Source: JBHHYU01 sp046757725
GTDB taxonomy: Bacteria; Desulfobacterota; Binatia; UBA9968
Assembly (NCBI GenBank): GCA_046757725.1
Contig: JBHHYU010000108.1
Span: 1 to 9,002, forward strand
DNA: 9,002 nucleotides
Direction of reading: 5' to 3'
Shown here piece after piece: positions 7,246 to 9,002 of this stretch. How positions within the stretch are numbered: position 1 is the first letter of the stretch; every line of letters starts with the position of its first letter. The notes beneath the pieces were generated by a model. The model saw nothing but the letters and a program-made list of their open reading frames with translations. It was not told where the DNA came from and searched no databases. The position numbers were made by a program, and so were the translations under genes.

Positions 7246-8445
7246 TTAGTCTGCAACCATTACAGCCTTGGTCTTTGCCAGCCGGTCAATGTCCGCGTCG
7301 GATAGTCCCAGCTCCCGTAGGATCTCCCCGGTGTGTTCACCCAGCCGGGGCGGTTGTCTTCTTACGGAGAATTCGAACTCGTCACTCTCGATCGGAAGCG
7401 CCGGAAGGCGTAACGATTTTCGGTCCGTCTCCGTGGGAAGCAAGCGATTTTTATGCCCCTTCAGATAGGGATCGTTATAAAGGTCGGCAGGCGTGTTGAC
7501 TGGCGCATAGGGCACCTCGGCCTTTTCCAGCTTGTCCATCAGCTCCTTGCTTCCGTACTTCTGGGCAGTTTCTTGAATACGAGGGAGAAGCCACTCCCGG
7601 GCTCGTGTTCTCTTCTCGTTGTCCGATAGTTCCGGATGCGAACTGAGGTCACCCTGCTCGAATTCGGCGCAGAACTTCTCCCAGTGCCGGTTGCTGGTGA
7701 GGCCGATGAAGACCTGCTTCCCATCTGCAGCGCGGAAGAGATCGAAAACTCCCCAGCGAAAACGAGGCCCCATCTTACGGACGGCCATGGGCTGGGAAGG
7801 CTCGCCCGTAAGGGCAAACTGCGCCAGGTGTTGACCTACCCAGAAGACAACAGTCTCGAACAGACCCGAAGTCAACTGCTGCCCTCGTCCTGTTTGGTTC
7901 CGCTGCAACAGGGCGCAGAGAATCGCCACGACCCCATACGTCGCGGCGCTGATGTCCGTGACCGAGGCGCCGATTCGAAGCGGCTGGTCCGGAAGACCGG
8001 TCATATAAGCGATTCCGCCCATCATCTGTGCTACTTCGTCGAGGGACGGCCGGTGCGCATAGGGTCCTTTGAGAAAGCCGTTGATTGAGCAGTAGATAAT
8101 CCGCGGGTTGATCCTGGAAACAGTATTGTAGTTCACTCCCAGCCTTTCCAGCACACCGGGGGCGTAGTTATCAAGGATTACATCCGAGGCAGCCGCAAAC
8201 TTCAGAAACACCTCCTTTCCCTCGGGTTCCTTCAGATTTACGGCAAAACTCCTTTTGTTGCGGTTCAGGAAGAAGAAAGTGCCCGCCCCGGTCGGATTTT
8301 TTCTTTGCTGATCTCCGCCTCGAGACGGGTCCTCGATCTTGATCACATCGGCCCCGAAATCCGCCAGAATCAGGCCTGCTGCCGGACCTGCCACAATGTG
8401 GCCCAGTTCTAGAACCCGAGTTCCATCAAGCGGTAAATGATTCAT
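7246..8445 (-). CDS. Class III CoA-transferase (CaiB/BaiF family)
   Basis: Protein of 399 residues, the usual length for family III CoA-transferases, which move CoA between carboxylic acids through an aspartyl thioester in an interlocked dimer. Seen in order: LDGTRVLELGHIVAGP (6-21), LADFGADVIKIEDP (27-40), NRNKRSFAVNL (61-71), the GPYAHRPSLD segment (127-136), and the catalytic Asp164 in the region VTDISAATYG, followed by QTGRGQ and a RAADGKQVFIG strand in the small domain. Nothing essential is missing. It lies between a broken TctC-like gene and a broken hydratase, with an HMG-CoA-lyase-like gene last. By analogy with succinyl-CoA:D-citramalate CoA-transferase of Chloroflexus, it may activate citramalate or a related C5 acid; the donor is unknown. 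The ATG follows CCAGGGGCCAAGC, so its Shine-Dalgarno lies inside the remains of the upstream gene. Confidence 0.9.
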   Translation of the reverse strand: MNHLPLDGTRVLELGHIVAGPAAGLILADFGADVIKIEDPSRGGDQQRKNPTGAGTFFFLNRNKRSFAVNLKEPEGKEVFLKFAAASDVILDNYAPGVLERLGVNYNTVSRINPRIIYCSINGFLKGPYAHRPSLDEVAQMMGGIAYMTGLPDQPLRIGASVTDISAATYGVVAILCALLQRNQTGRGQQLTSGLFETVVFWVGQHLAQFALTGEPSQPMAVRKMGPRFRWGVFDLFRAADGKQVFIGLTSNRHWEKFCAEFEQGDLSSHPELSDNEKRTRAREWLLPRIQETAQKYGSKELMDKLEKAEVPYAPVNTPADLYNDPYLKGHKNRLLPTETDRKSLRLPALPIESDEFEFSVRRQPPRLGEHTGEILRELGLSDADIDRLAKTKAVMVAD

Positions 8446-8805
8446 GCTTGGCCCCTGGTTCTTTCAGAAGAAGAGACGGTAATCAGCCGCGGCCGGGTGA
8501 GCCGATCGAAAGCCCATCAGTCTTTCCCTTGTTTTAGAGATAGTTCGCTGTGACCGACCCTCCTGCCTCCAGCATATTCTTGGCAATAAACATGGGGTTC
8601 CCCGGAATGTGTTTGCCAAGATGGCGGGCCACCGCGCAGGTATACGTATCGATCCCGCCACGCGGTGAGTAGCCTGCATAGATCGTAGTGGTCTGACCTA
8701 CATAAAGAACCGCAGCCTGCTCACTGACAGGCCCCACGATTAAAACTCCAAAGACGATTAGATAAACGCCGGCCCGGCTAGGCCAACGAAGCGTGTTATT
8801 TTCAT
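8441..8805 (-). pseudogene. TctC-family periplasmic binding protein, degraded and truncated
   Basis: The best start is ATG 8805-8803 behind GGGAGG (8816-8811), giving MKITRFVGLAG, a normal signal-peptide beginning; this frame then hits TAA. The rest of the signal peptide (AGVYLIVFGVLIVGPVSEQA) and the mature N-terminus continue in another frame, so a frameshift sits near 8775-8785. The mature part GQTTTIYAGYSP, then ARHLGKHIPGNP, then EAGGSVTANYL matches the N-terminal third of TctC-type solute-binding proteins of tripartite tricarboxylate transporters. It stops at TAA 8536-8534, yet the same frame goes on with family-like KTDGLSIGSPGRG, a second stop (TGA 8485-8483) and LPSLLLKEPGAKHE, ending where the CoA-transferase begins. 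Family members have about 320 residues; under 130 remain. If intact it would have captured a di- or tricarboxylate for uptake. An ATG at 8845 in the downstream frame exists but would add a poor, non-signal N-terminus. Confidence 0.78.
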
Positions 8806-8917
8806 TTTGGCCTCCCTTTGGCAATGATACCGATTCCTCTCTCAAACAGGTGAGCCATGCTTAGGGGGGCTCCTTTCCCCGGCTTTGCCAGAAATCCTTT
8901 CGTGAGTTCTCCACGAG

Positions 8918-8947
8918 AGTCTATTAGCTCCGACGTTTCCCTGTCAA
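8918..8947 (-). promoter_or_regulatory. Sigma70-like promoter of the minus-strand catabolic operon
   Basis: On the minus strand, a perfect -35 TTGACA (8947-8942) is followed after 18 bases by TAGACT (8923-8918, four of six consensus positions). It lies about 110 bases before the ATG of the TctC-like remnant and would transcribe the whole leftward operon. Just downstream is a small dyad, TCGTG (8900-8904) and CACGA (8912-8916) on the top strand, which could be an operator half-site pair; this is weak. Confidence 0.45.
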
Positions 8948-9002
8948 CCTAGTGTATTGTGGGAACCTCTTTTAGCTTAATTCCCCGAGGACTGCGGTAA
9001 CA

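Noticed and set aside
8534..8845. Treating 8534-8845 as an intact 103-residue gene
   Set aside because: Its N-terminus is not a signal peptide, a better-placed ATG with Shine-Dalgarno lies in another frame, and TctC homology continues past its stop, so it is a decayed gene.
8802..8949. Start-less 48-codon minus-strand frame ending at the TctC-like ATG, including an 18-codon ATG ORF from 8858 with an ATGA overlap
   Set aside because: It overlaps the predicted promoter, has no recognisable domain, and the ATGA overlap can arise by chance after AAA codons; a leader peptide is possible but unsupported.

Overview
This is a bacterial accessory-metabolism region: compact, mostly Shine-Dalgarno-led genes in moderately GC-rich DNA. 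There are six intact protein genes and two clearly broken ones, with no RNA genes, insertion sequences, CRISPR arrays or attachment sites that I can see. The mix of a class III CoA-transferase, an HMG-CoA-lyase-like enzyme, a TctC-type periplasmic binding protein of the 'HLGKHIPGNP' kind, Gfo/Idh/MocA oxidoreductases and an ornithine-cyclodeaminase-like protein resembles genomes of uncultivated soil or subsurface bacteria (Rokubacteria/Methylomirabilota, Tectomicrobia, Desulfobacterota-like). That placement is inference from gene style and is weak.

Layout. (1) 31-1134, minus: an ornithine cyclodeaminase/mu-crystallin family protein with a good sigma70-like promoter behind it. (2) 1135-1810: a long divergent intergenic region whose only candidate gene is a short start-less minus-strand reading frame (1434-1604). 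(3) 1811-5472, plus: a tight three-gene operon of a complete glutamine-dependent asparagine-synthetase-type enzyme and two different Gfo/Idh/MocA dehydrogenases (4-base overlap, then a 9-base gap). (4) 5473-5736: a convergent gap. (5) 5737 to about 8950, minus: a second operon, transcribed leftwards, in the order TctC-like binding protein (broken), class III CoA-transferase (intact), aconitase-family hydratase (broken), HMG-CoA-lyase-like enzyme (intact).

The minus-strand operon is the most informative part. Uptake protein, CoA-transferase, LeuC/LeuD-type hydratase and HMG-CoA-lyase-like aldolase together would make a route for a branched C5 dicarboxylate: mesaconate, citraconate or itaconate hydrated to citramalate, activated to citramalyl-CoA, then cleaved to pyruvate and acetyl-CoA. 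The hydratase is now only a deletion scar: the first 24 or so codons of a LeuC-type large subunit run directly into the last 83 or so codons of a LeuD-type small subunit, one base out of frame at a run of six G. The binding protein has a frameshift in its signal peptide and two in-frame stops, and it ends abruptly at the start of the CoA-transferase. The pathway therefore looks half dismantled, with the two CoA-handling enzymes still open.

The plus-strand operon pairs an amide-forming ATP enzyme with two NAD(P)-dependent oxidoreductases and is not a pathway I recognise. It may make an amidated, oxidised small molecule or sugar.
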